Assembly (NCBI RefSeq): GCF_030551875.1
Contig: NZ_JAUOZU010000021.1
Location: 1 to 64,000, forward strand
From: Fluviirhizobium alvei
GTDB taxonomy: Bacteria > Pseudomonadota > Alphaproteobacteria > Rhizobiales > Rhizobiaceae
Length of the DNA: 64,000 nt
Direction of reading: 5' to 3'
Shown here: in pieces, positions 25,193-33,195 of the stretch
How positions within the stretch are numbered: the first letter of the stretch is position 1
Layout: every line of letters starts with the position of its first letter
Notes under the pieces: generated by a model
Seen by the model: the letters and a program-made list of their open reading frames with translations, nothing else
What the model was told of the DNA's origin: nothing
The model's database searches: none
Program-made: the position numbers and the translations under genes

Positions 25193-27160
25193 ATGGACTT
25201 TCGTTTCATCTTCACCCTGATTACGGCTTTGACCGGCAACAGTGGCGATGAATTCGCGACACTCAAGGCTGGTGGAGAAAATCCGCAATTGCCTGTGACA
25301 CGGATCGCCTGTCCTCGTCCATTCCCGGTCAATGAGATTGAAGGAAAGACCGTCTTCTGCGGCACGGTGGTGGTTCCGGAAGATCACGACAAGCCTGAGG
25401 GGCGACGCATTGCCCTCAAGTTCATGGTGATGAAGTCCTGGTCGCAGTACCCGGAGCCCGATCCGCTGGTCTATCTGCAGGGTGGGCCGGGCGGAAGTGC
25501 CTTCGACATTCTCAACAAGCTGGGCAAGGTCTTCGAACCATGGCGCAAGACACGCGACATCGTCTTCTGGGACCAGCGTTCAGCAGGCATCTCCGGTCAT
25601 TCGGTCAATTGCTACAAGGCGCTGTCCACAAATGCGCTGAAGATTGCGAAAGGCGAATTCACGATTGGCGATATGCAGGGCCCACAAAACGAGAGCACGA
25701 CCGTCGCCGCTTGTCTGAAGGAAATCGAGGCAGCCGGGATCGATATCAGCAAGTATAACACACGGGAAAATGCGCTTGACGTTCACACCGTCATGCAGGC
25801 GCTGGGTTACCCGGTCTATAATCTTTACGGAATTTCCTACGGTACGAAGCTGGCACTCGAAACGATGCGCGTTTCACCGCAGGGCATACGTTCCGTGATC
25901 ATCGACGGTGTTGCCCCACCCTGGGTGCATCTTTATGACACCTTTGCCCTGAAGACCGCCGAGACAATTGATCACGTTGTCGATCAATGCAAGGCCGACG
26001 AGACGTGCAACAAACCTTTTCCCGATCTCGACAAGGTCATTGTCGAGACTTTGCAGAGGGCAAAGGCCGGCAAGATCATCCACCAGGGCAAACCCATTGC
26101 GGTGACAACGGTTTTACGGCCTTTTGAAGAGCGGAATACGCACGACGAAAACCTGTCAATGACGCCCTACATTCCCGCATTCATCTACGAACTGCATCGC
26201 GGCAAGGAAATGCCCACGGTTGACATGCTGGTGGCGCGTGATTTTGTGATGCCAAAGGCGGGAGAGGCAGATATTGCCGCCGCCGCCACAGCTCTCCCGA
26301 AAGAGCAGCAGAGCCTGATCCAGACGCTCGTCGATAACGCGGAAATCTCACAGCGTATCGATCGGTCGAACCAGAACGTGATGGCAGAACTCCGGGAACT
26401 GGTTGACGAAGGCAGCCAGTTTGGACCAGTGGCCGTCCTGTTCGACAAGGAGCTTGAAAAGGCACTCCGCGCAGTCAAATCCGAAGACCCTTCCAAGCTT
26501 GAGAGCATCCTCGCGGATTATGTCGCCCTCCAGAACATTGAACCTTCAAAGGAGGCGCTCGCGGGTTTTGTCACGTCCCACACGAAGGGCGAGACTGCCA
26601 AACGGCTTCTCACCCTGATCGACAGCATGACCGCTACCGAAGTCACTGGATCATTCGCCATTATCAAGCGCGACGCGGCAACTTCGGAAAAGGGCTTCTT
26701 TGAAGGCATGTATCTCTTCAACTATGCCTGCCAGGAAGACATCCCCTATAACAGCTACGAGGGATACAAGGCCTATACCGCCAGTCTCAAATATCCCCAT
26801 CTGGCAGACGAATGGGATGGAATGGCGAGCGGCTTTTTCGGAGCATGCAAGGCCTTCAAGCCGCATCCGAGAGAGAACTGGCATATGCCCGTCGAGAGCG
26901 ATATCCCAACACTCTCAATAGGCGGCCTCTACGATTCGCAGACGCCCGCCAGCTGGGCTCATGTTGCGGTCGAAAAGCTGACCAATGCCCAGGTCTTTCT
27001 CATTCCTGAAGCGGGTCATGGCGCAGTTCTCTACCAATCCTGCGTAGCCGACATGGGTGTCGCCTTCACCAACAACCCCAAACGCAAGCTCTCAGACACT
27101 TGCGTCAGGAGCATCAAGGTGAATTGGAACATCCCGGACTGGGCAAAGGCTGCAAACTAG
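25193..27160 (+). CDS. Secreted-type alpha/beta hydrolase (tripeptidyl aminopeptidase-like)
   Basis: A 655-residue serine hydrolase of the prolyl/tripeptidyl-aminopeptidase (TAP) group. The oxyanion motif is LQGGPGGSA (96-103), WDQRSAGISG follows, and the nucleophile is S215 in LYGISYGTKL. A TAP-like C-terminal domain carries the acid (GGLYDSQTP) and histidine (PEAGHGAVLY). Cysteines in the CPRPF/FCG opening and in a late SCVADM/DTCVRS pair suggest disulfides and export. The N-terminal signal (MDFRFIFTLITALTG) is short and weak. GAGG at 25181-25184 supports this start and a stop 40 bases upstream rules out an extension. The final TAG coincides with the first base triplet of a MITE-like element. 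Confidence 0.82.
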   Translation: MDFRFIFTLITALTGNSGDEFATLKAGGENPQLPVTRIACPRPFPVNEIEGKTVFCGTVVVPEDHDKPEGRRIALKFMVMKSWSQYPEPDPLVYLQGGPGGSAFDILNKLGKVFEPWRKTRDIVFWDQRSAGISGHSVNCYKALSTNALKIAKGEFTIGDMQGPQNESTTVAACLKEIEAAGIDISKYNTRENALDVHTVMQALGYPVYNLYGISYGTKLALETMRVSPQGIRSVIIDGVAPPWVHLYDTFALKTAETIDHVVDQCKADETCNKPFPDLDKVIVETLQRAKAGKIIHQGKPIAVTTVLRPFEERNTHDENLSMTPYIPAFIYELHRGKEMPTVDMLVARDFVMPKAGEADIAAAATALPKEQQSLIQTLVDNAEISQRIDRSNQNVMAELRELVDEGSQFGPVAVLFDKELEKALRAVKSEDPSKLESILADYVALQNIEPSKEALAGFVTSHTKGETAKRLLTLIDSMTATEVTGSFAIIKRDAATSEKGFFEGMYLFNYACQEDIPYNSYEGYKAYTASLKYPHLADEWDGMASGFFGACKAFKPHPRENWHMPVESDIPTLSIGGLYDSQTPASWAHVAVEKLTNAQVFLIPEAGHGAVLYQSCVADMGVAFTNNPKRKLSDTCVRSIKVNWNIPDWAKAAN

Positions 27161-27433
27161 AGCACTTCCTGCCAATTCGGGGTCAGTTCTGTTTCTCGAT
27201 TGGTGCGCGTGATCCGGTGGTGAGCCGGTTGAAGCGCGATACAGAAGTATCGGGCAAGACCGGATCGCCATCGGGCACCCACCAATCGGAAACCCGAAGG
27301 GACGGGCGCTTTTGCACCAATCCCTGCGCAAAGGCCCTTGAACGTATCAAAGGATATGCCCTGCGGGCCTTTGCTTGATCTTGTCGCAAAATCGCTCCGT
27401 CAGAATGACCCCGAATTGACAGGAAATGCTCTA
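27158..27433. mobile_element. MITE-like element with 33-bp terminal inverted repeats
   Basis: The first 34 bases (TAGAGCACTTCCTGCCAATT and on, 27158-27191) and the reverse complement of the last 33 (27401-27433) match at about 30 positions. Inside are two further perfect inverted repeats: CGATTGGTG 27197-27205 with CACCAATCG 27280-27288, and GCAAAGGCCC 27328-27337 with GGGCCTTTGC 27365-27374. TA bases at both ends fit a TA target duplication as used by IS630/mariner transposases. No coding gene is present. The left end provides the stop codon of the hydrolase gene. Confidence 0.7.
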
Positions 27434-27666
27434 ATCTTCATGGCGTTTATGAACTCAACCAAGCATCAATGACAGGAAGCCATTGCGTGGGACCGCACAC
27501 CTTCCTCCGACGCGAAGCATAGCGGAGAGCGATGCTTTGGAGCGAAGATTGCGACAAGCCGGGGAAGGATGTGGCCTATCCGGAGGGCCGGACGTTTTTC
27601 CCTCCGGACATAGTCGTAAGCCAAAATCGCTCCGGCGCCATCGTCGCCTATCATCGACGCCTGGTC
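27434..27666. other. Intergenic region with a hairpin, no gene seen
   Basis: No convincing gene. One perfect 8-bp inverted repeat occurs at 27580-27587/27600-27607 (CCGGAGGG...CCCTCCGG), and an overlapping TCCGG/CCGGA hairpin followed by CGTTTTT could terminate rightward transcription. A 62-codon minus-strand frame (27466-27654) is not supported by a ribosome site or by similarity. Confidence 0.45.
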
Positions 27667-28197
27667 TCAGGCCGGGATCATAGCCTCATAGTCATCGCGC
27701 AAGTGCGACCAGTGGTCCCAGAACGGTTTGGGGGCGATCGCTTCGAGACGCGCCTTGAGGATATCGAGATGCGCGTGCCAGCCGGCGCCGATCTTGACCA
27801 TGTTCGCGCGATCGCTGATGCGCTTGTGGATCACGGTCAGCAGCACATCTCCCCCCTTCGGCTCCAGCATGAAGCTGACTTCGCCGCCGCCCCAGGCGAA
27901 AGCCAGCTTACGCGGCGGATCGATTTCCGTCACCCGGCTCTGCATGCGATGTTCCTCGCCGAAACCTTCCGGGCGGCTGCCGGGCGGGTCGGTCAGTTCG
28001 TCATTGCGCCAGACCAGTTCCATCGGCCCATCGACCGTGAGATCCATCGGGCCAGACGCCAGCCACTTGCGCCGGAGGTCGCTGTCGGTGAGATAGGACC
28101 AGACACGCTCGGCGGGACCGGGCAGCAGGCGTTCCAGTTTCAAAGTCGCCTGTTCGACGACGGCCGCATAGTCGTTCACTTTCGCATGCTCATTCAT
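27667..28197 (-). CDS. SRPBCC/AHSA1-type protein
   Basis: A 176-residue START-like (SRPBCC, AHSA1) protein: LERLLPGPAERVWSYLTDSD, then LRRKWLASGP, ITEIDPPRKLAFAW-like block and GWHAHLDILKARLEA. The fold is a hydrophobic-pocket barrel that may bind a lipid or aromatic ligand. Its start overlaps the stop of the ArsR gene by 4 bases (ATGA), so the two are translationally coupled. ArsR-SRPBCC pairs are common and usually lack heavy-metal functions. A decayed partial copy of its 5' end lies at 24935-25010. Confidence 0.9.
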   Translation of the reverse strand: MNEHAKVNDYAAVVEQATLKLERLLPGPAERVWSYLTDSDLRRKWLASGPMDLTVDGPMELVWRNDELTDPPGSRPEGFGEEHRMQSRVTEIDPPRKLAFAWGGGEVSFMLEPKGGDVLLTVIHKRISDRANMVKIGAGWHAHLDILKARLEAIAPKPFWDHWSHLRDDYEAMIPA

Positions 28198-28553
28198 CGC
28201 GTCTCTCCCTTTTTGACATCGTCATCGCGGTCGGCCCGCAGCAGATTTTCGAGCATATCGAGGCGATCGGTCCAGAAGCGCTGGTAAATCGCCAACCACT
28301 CATGCGCTTGCGCCAGCGGTCCGGGATCGAGCCGGCAGACATGGGTACGCCCCCTCACCTCGCGGCGGATAAGCCCCGCACTCTCCAGCACCTTGATGTG
28401 CTTGGAGGCTGCGGCGAGCGACATGTCATAGGGTGCGGCGAGATCGCTGACATTGCGTTCGCCCGAAGCAAGGGCCGCCAACATCCCGCGCCGCGTCGCA
28501 TCCGACAAAGCGTGAAAGACCAGATCCATATGCTGTGCGTTATATTCAACCAT
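28194..28553 (-). CDS. ArsR-family winged-helix regulator
   Basis: A 119-residue repressor: VFHALSDATRRGMLAALASGE, NVSDLAAPYDMSLAAASKHIKVLE, SAGLIRREVRGRTHVCRL. It lacks the CxC metal site of ArsR itself and belongs to the SRPBCC-associated type that opens MVEYNA. The start ATG (28551-28553) lies inside a 24-bp palindrome and has no Shine-Dalgarno sequence; the family opening MVEYN makes this start likely, perhaps on a leaderless or short-leader message. It heads a two-gene operon with the SRPBCC gene. Confidence 0.9.
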   Translation of the reverse strand: MVEYNAQHMDLVFHALSDATRRGMLAALASGERNVSDLAAPYDMSLAAASKHIKVLESAGLIRREVRGRTHVCRLDPGPLAQAHEWLAIYQRFWTDRLDMLENLLRADRDDDVKKGETR

Positions 28554-28601
28554 GCGGTTGAATATTCATGATCAACGTTTAATTGTCAACCAATTGGTTG
28601 A
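28542..28601. promoter_or_regulatory. Two palindromic operators for the ArsR regulator
   Basis: A perfect 10-bp inverted repeat (ATATTCAACC-N4-GGTTGAATAT, 28542-28565) covers the arsR start codon. A second perfect 16-bp palindrome (TCAACCAATTGGTTGA, 28586-28601) lies 40 bp upstream, centre to centre. Both share the core TCAACC-N4-GGTTGA. This is a typical layout for an autorepressor binding two sites. Confidence 0.7.
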
Positions 28602-28664
28602 ATATATTTGCAGAGAAAGGCAAGCTGCAGCCGTATCGCGCTGAGATTGCTCTGGAATGCGTGG

Positions 28665-29810
28665 TCAGGAGAGCTGGTCGACGAGCTTGCCCAGCATGGT
28701 GCGGCAGGCTTCGAGCTGGGAATGGCTCACGAATTCATCCGGCTTGTGGCCCTGATCCATGCTGCCCGGACCGCAGACGACGACCGGCACATCGAGATGA
28801 TCGCGAAACAGGCCGCCCTCGGTGCCGAAGGCGACCTTGATCATGGAGCCGCCCGACAGCGCCATGGCCCGGCTCGCCGTTTCCGACTGTTTGGACGTAT
28901 CGAGCCCCGGATAGGAATTGAAGACTTCGAGCGTGATGCCGGTTTCGGGGAAACGGCCACGTTGACGGGCGCTGATTGTCTCGGCGCTCGCAAACAGCCG
29001 GTCGAGGAAGATTTTCGGATCATCGCCGGCGAGATTGCGGATTTCGAAATCCATCACGCAGTTGTCGGGTACGATGTTGAGGGCCGCACCGCCGCGAATG
29101 ATGCCGGCATGCAGCGTCGTATAGGGAATATCGTAATCGTCATCGCGCAGGCCGGTCTCGACGATCTCCTCCTGCAGGGCGCGGATCTGGCCGAGCAGGT
29201 CGGAGGCGAGATGGATGGCGTTGAGGCCGGTGGGGGCGAGCGCCGAATGGGCGGCATGGCCACGGCAGGTGGCGCGGATATTGGTCTTGCCCTTGTGACC
29301 GACGGCAACCTGCATGGCGGTCGGCTCGCCGATCAGCACCCAATCCGGCCGGATGCCGGCCTTCGCGAGTTCGCCCAGCATCGGGCGCACGCCGACGCAG
29401 CCGATTTCCTCGTCGTAGGAGAGCGCCAGATGCAGCGGACGCGCAAGCGGCCGGTCCTTGGCCGCAACCATCGCCTCGATGGCGCAGGCAACGAAGCCCT
29501 TCATGTCGGTGGTGCCGCGGCCGTAATAGCGGCCGTCGCGCTCGATCATGCGGAACGGATCGCTGCTCCAGGCCTGGCCATCGACGGGAACGACATCGGT
29601 ATGGCCGGAAAGCACCACGCCGCCATCGACTTCGGGGCCGACGCTGGCAAAGAGCGAGGCGCGATCGCCGCGTTCCTCGGGATAGAGCCTCGCCTCGATG
29701 CCCGCCTCGGCAAGCAGGCCGGCGACATAGCGGATCAGATCGATATTGCCGTCACGGCTGACGGTGGGGAACGCGATCAGCCGGTCGAGGATTTCAAGCG
29801 CAGAATTCAT
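28665..29810 (-). CDS. argE: Acetylornithine deacetylase
   Basis: A 381-residue M20 metallopeptidase-family enzyme that removes acetyl from N-acetylornithine in arginine synthesis. Metal-binding residues are in LSGHTDVVPVDG and GRGTTDMKGF; the catalytic glutamate is in SYDEEIGCVG; the dimerisation region contains GHAAHSA. FGTEGGLF and GPGSMDQGHKPDEFV close the protein. Length and motifs match ArgE rather than DapE. The start has a modest AGGAATG site. Many proteobacteria use the ArgJ route instead, so the enzyme might act on another N-acyl amino acid; the annotation is still the best fit. Confidence 0.85.
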   Translation of the reverse strand: MNSALEILDRLIAFPTVSRDGNIDLIRYVAGLLAEAGIEARLYPEERGDRASLFASVGPEVDGGVVLSGHTDVVPVDGQAWSSDPFRMIERDGRYYGRGTTDMKGFVACAIEAMVAAKDRPLARPLHLALSYDEEIGCVGVRPMLGELAKAGIRPDWVLIGEPTAMQVAVGHKGKTNIRATCRGHAAHSALAPTGLNAIHLASDLLGQIRALQEEIVETGLRDDDYDIPYTTLHAGIIRGGAALNIVPDNCVMDFEIRNLAGDDPKIFLDRLFASAETISARQRGRFPETGITLEVFNSYPGLDTSKQSETASRAMALSGGSMIKVAFGTEGGLFRDHLDVPVVVCGPGSMDQGHKPDEFVSHSQLEACRTMLGKLVDQLS

Positions 29811-29818
29811 TCCTATTC

Positions 29819-30382
29819 CTAACTTTCGATTCCGAAAGCCTTTTCGATTTTTTCCCAGGTCACGTCCATCGCAAAGGTGGGCGACAGAAGCGGAATGCCG
29901 ACATGACCGTAATAGGGCGAGAGCTGCAGTTCGGCCAATTCCTCATTGTAGCCGGCGATCTGCTGAGTATAGATCACGGCGGCAAGTCCGGTGCGGTCGG
30001 AGCCAGCCTTGCAATGGATGAGCAACGGTTTCGGCGCATCGCGCATGATCGCGATCAGCTGACGAACTTCGTCGATGCTGAGTTCCTGCGAAGCCGACAT
30101 CTTGAAATCGACATGGTTGAGCCCCAGCCGGGACGATTCCGCTATCTCTTCGCGATACCAATCGGTATTGAGATCGGCACCGCGCAGGTTGATGACGGTG
30201 CGGATCTTGTACTGGGCGACATAGCGATCGAGCTGCGCCGACGTCGGCTGGGCGGAGCGATAGAGTTCTCCGGCAATGACTTCATGGAAGTTGCCGCTCA
30301 TCTTCAGATAGACGACATAGAAGCCGAACAGCACCAGGACAAGTGCGAAGCCCTTGCCCAATCGCTTCAACCATTTCAGCAT
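29819..30382 (-). CDS. Membrane-anchored dual-specificity/tyrosine phosphatase
   Basis: A 187-residue protein with an N-terminal membrane span (FALVLVLFGFYVVYLKMSGN, about 9-30) followed by a cysteine-phosphatase domain: LYRSAQPTSAQLDRYVAQYKI, TVINLRGADLNTDWYREE, and the P-loop HCKAGSDRTGLAAVIY (HCx5R complete). The general acid is probably D in the INLRGADLNTD loop. It resembles DSP-type phosphatases found in proteobacteria with Y-R-S-x-Q-P openings. The start at 30380-30382 follows AGGAG at 9 bases. Substrate unknown; it lies 8 bases before argE on the same strand, upstream-to-downstream. Confidence 0.85.
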   Translation of the reverse strand: MLKWLKRLGKGFALVLVLFGFYVVYLKMSGNFHEVIAGELYRSAQPTSAQLDRYVAQYKIRTVINLRGADLNTDWYREEIAESSRLGLNHVDFKMSASQELSIDEVRQLIAIMRDAPKPLLIHCKAGSDRTGLAAVIYTQQIAGYNEELAELQLSPYYGHVGIPLLSPTFAMDVTWEKIEKAFGIES

Positions 30383-30516
30383 GCCGTTTTGCTCCTGCCT
30401 TGCCCTCCGCTGCGCTTCCGCAGCATGGAGGTTAGGAGCGGCATAACACATATGCCGCTTTCTGGCACCCCTTCTGGAGCAGGATGATGTCAGAACGATC
30501 ACCCTTTGACGACAAT

Positions 30517-30885
30517 TCAGAGATCCGCCATCGCCGCGATGTAGCTTTTGCGGATCGAAGGCGAGCGGACATCCCAAATGACCGGCGTCCCCTTGGCGAT
30601 GATCCAGCTGTCGCCGGGACCGTAGATGACGGTCTGGCCGGTCGTCTCGTCGGTCAGCGCAACCTGGCCGTCAAGAAGGGTCGCATGTTCGTGGAAGGCA
30701 TAGACGACGCGGTATTTGCCCTTCGTGGCGGCATAAAGCCCGCCGGAGACAGCGGTTTCCAGCGTTCCGAACAGCAGTTTGCCCGAAACCTGCATCGGGC
30801 CTTCGAGCGTTGTGGCGCCGATATCTTCCGGTGCGCCCCAGGCGTCGAGTTCGATCCGGTCCATATCGAGTTTGAACGGCAGCAT
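30517..30885 (-). CDS. Cupin-domain protein (EutQ-like)
   Basis: A 122-residue single-domain cupin: a GGLYAATKGKYRVVYAFHEHATLLDGQ block and GQTVIYGPGDSWIIAKGTPVIWDV match the two cupin motifs of the Cupin_3/EutQ-type group. One histidine (EHATLL) remains of the usual metal ligands, so metal binding may be weak. It lies 10 bases after the trimethylamine-dehydrogenase-like gene with AGGAG upstream and is clearly its operon partner. The role may be to handle the product or sense it. Confidence 0.82.
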   Translation of the reverse strand: MLPFKLDMDRIELDAWGAPEDIGATTLEGPMQVSGKLLFGTLETAVSGGLYAATKGKYRVVYAFHEHATLLDGQVALTDETTGQTVIYGPGDSWIIAKGTPVIWDVRSPSIRKSYIAAMADL

Positions 30886-30895
30886 TTTCTTCTCC

Positions 30896-33004
30896 TCAAA
30901 GCGGCGCAAGGCCGGTGATTTCACGTTTGAATGGCAGCTCGCCTTCGGCAAGCGGCGGCTGGTCGAGCTCTTCGGCATAGCGACGGCCGGCATAGGTGGC
31001 GTGCGCAATGGTCGCAGGCGCGAGCGCATCGCCAATGGCAACGACGCTTTCGATGCCCGCATCGGCCCATTCGGCCTGACGGGCCTTCAAATCCAGACAG
31101 AGGCTTTCGTTGGGAAGCCGGCCGGTGACCAGCACGACACTGTCGGCGGCGATCTTTTCCTGCCGGCCGGTGAAGGTGCAGCCGAGCGTCGCTTCGCCAT
31201 GGCCGATCGCATCGACCGAGACGAAGGTGCGCACCTTGACGCCCTTTTCGAGGAGCCGCTTCTGGATGAAATGCTGCTCCATCGTGTTGCGGGTCCAGGT
31301 GGAGGCTTCCGAGGCCGGCGTGGCATAGATGGTCTCATAGCCCTTTTCGGCCATCAGTTCGGCCATGACGCCGCCCATGTAATAATGGTCGTCATCCCAG
31401 ACCAGCACAGTCTTGCCCTTCGGCAGGCGACCATCCATCACATCAGACGGCGACAGCACATCGGCACCCTCGGCAATCGGCATCGGCACCGTATGGAAGT
31501 GACCGACACCATCGGCGCGCCAGGTCGAGCCCGTGGCGATCGCCACGCGCGGGATGCCGAAGGCGAGCACATCGTCGGCGGTCAGTCGGCTATCGAAATA
31601 GGTTTCGACATTGGCGAGCTGGTTGAGCTGCAGCTTGCGGTAATCGGCAACCCGGATCCAGGCCGCCAGCCCCGGAAGCCGGGCTTCCTTGAGCACGCGA
31701 CCGCCGAGTTCGGTGCCGGCTTCGGCGAGCGTGACGGGATAGCCGCGCTTGCCAAGCGCCTGTGCGGCCTCGAGACCGGCCGGACCGGACCCGACGATCA
31801 GAACCGGCTTTTCGGTCTTGGCACGGCGGATCTTTTCCGGATGCCAGCCCTTGCGCCATTCCTCGGCCATGGTCGGGTTCTGGGTGCAGCGGATCGGCGA
31901 CATGGTGAAATCGCCAGATACGCAGATATTGCAGCCGATACATTCGCGGATATCGTCGAACCGGCCTTCGAACACCTTTTCGGGGAGGAACGGATCGGCA
32001 ATCGAGGGACGCGCCGCCCCGATCATGTCGAGAATGCCCTTGTTGACGAGGCTGACCATGCGATCGACGGACGTATAGCGGCCAACCCCGACGACAGGCT
32101 TGGTGGTCAGGCGCTTGATGCCGGAAATGAACGGCTCCTGCACGCCCTCCTCGGCAAAACGCGAGGTGCGGCTGTCATTCTCCCAGCCGGCAAGCGTCAC
32201 ATCCCAGAGATCGGGCAGATCGCCGATCAGGCCGATCATGTCCTCGACCTCGGCCTTTTCCAGACCGCCCTCGCCCAATAGCTCGTCGACCGAAATGCGG
32301 ATCGGGACCGCACAGGTGTCGCCGACGGCGGCCTTGGTCTCCTCGGTAATCTCGCGCAGCAGGCGGACGCGGTTTTCGATCGAGCCGCCATATTCGTCGG
32401 TGCGGTGATTGTAACGGCGCGACAGGAAGTGATGCAGGAAGCCGAGCGCGTGCGCCGCATAGACATAGATGAGGTCGAAGCCGGCCTGACGGGCGCGCAG
32501 CACCGCCTGCAGGTGCCATTTGCGCAGGTTCCTGATGTCTTCCTTGTCCATCGCACGCGCCTGCACCGGATCATAGGTGAAGGTGGCGACCGGCAGATGC
32601 CCCGGCCCCATCGGCACTTCGCGCGAATAGAGGTTGGGGCCGTTCATGCCATTGTAGGCGAGCTCGATGCCGGCCAGCGCGCCATGTTCGTGGATCTTGT
32701 CGGCCATGCGGGCGAGTGCCGGAATATCGCGGTCATCCCACAGGCGCAGTTCGATGAAGGGCGTGATTTCGGACGTATGGTGCAATTCGACCTGCTCGGT
32801 GCAGACGACCGCCCAGCCGCCCTCGGCCTTGACCCCGCGCATATGGGCAAGTGCTGTGGGATCGCGATAGCCCATGCCGTTACAATGCGGCACCTGGTAG
32901 AAACGGTTGCGCGCCACCTTCGGTCCGATCTTCACCGGCTCGAACAGCACATCGTAACGCGCAGGACGTGCCTGCGGCACACCCCATTTCAGCATCTCAT
33001 CCAT
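30896..33004 (-). CDS. Trimethylamine/dimethylamine-dehydrogenase-like iron-sulfur flavoprotein
   Basis: A 702-residue old-yellow-enzyme/TMADH-family protein. The N-terminal TIM barrel carries the cysteine that attaches 6-S-cysteinyl FMN (C41 in FYQVPHCNGMG). A [4Fe-4S] cluster is bound by C355, C358, C361 and C373 (CIGCNIC...IRCTQ). The C-terminal part binds an ADP-type nucleotide (VLIVGSGPAGLEAAQALG). Spacing equals TMADH. Compared with TMADH from memory, Tyr60 becomes Gln71 and Trp355 becomes Asp365, while Trp264 is kept (W274), so the aromatic bowl that binds trimethylammonium is incomplete. It likely oxidises another amine and passes electrons to ETF. Confidence 0.9.
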   Translation of the reverse strand: MDEMLKWGVPQARPARYDVLFEPVKIGPKVARNRFYQVPHCNGMGYRDPTALAHMRGVKAEGGWAVVCTEQVELHHTSEITPFIELRLWDDRDIPALARMADKIHEHGALAGIELAYNGMNGPNLYSREVPMGPGHLPVATFTYDPVQARAMDKEDIRNLRKWHLQAVLRARQAGFDLIYVYAAHALGFLHHFLSRRYNHRTDEYGGSIENRVRLLREITEETKAAVGDTCAVPIRISVDELLGEGGLEKAEVEDMIGLIGDLPDLWDVTLAGWENDSRTSRFAEEGVQEPFISGIKRLTTKPVVGVGRYTSVDRMVSLVNKGILDMIGAARPSIADPFLPEKVFEGRFDDIRECIGCNICVSGDFTMSPIRCTQNPTMAEEWRKGWHPEKIRRAKTEKPVLIVGSGPAGLEAAQALGKRGYPVTLAEAGTELGGRVLKEARLPGLAAWIRVADYRKLQLNQLANVETYFDSRLTADDVLAFGIPRVAIATGSTWRADGVGHFHTVPMPIAEGADVLSPSDVMDGRLPKGKTVLVWDDDHYYMGGVMAELMAEKGYETIYATPASEASTWTRNTMEQHFIQKRLLEKGVKVRTFVSVDAIGHGEATLGCTFTGRQEKIAADSVVLVTGRLPNESLCLDLKARQAEWADAGIESVVAIGDALAPATIAHATYAGRRYAEELDQPPLAEGELPFKREITGLAPL

Positions 33005-33195
33005 TGGTCAGCGGCTCCGCCCGAACAGTCGAAGTCTCACAAAGCCACAGCGCTAGCTTCAATGAAAGTAATCTTTATTGGATCATTGATTTTGTAAAAG
33101 CTAAGCAAGCCGAAAATGGCGGCGTTCAGAAGCTGATTCAACCCTTTGCGAGGATGATTCCGAAAATGGAACCATCCAACTGAATCCAAAGGAAT

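Noticed and set aside
27466-27654. 62-codon minus-strand frame after the MITE-like element
   Set aside because: No ribosome site and no similarity; more likely non-coding sequence with hairpins.
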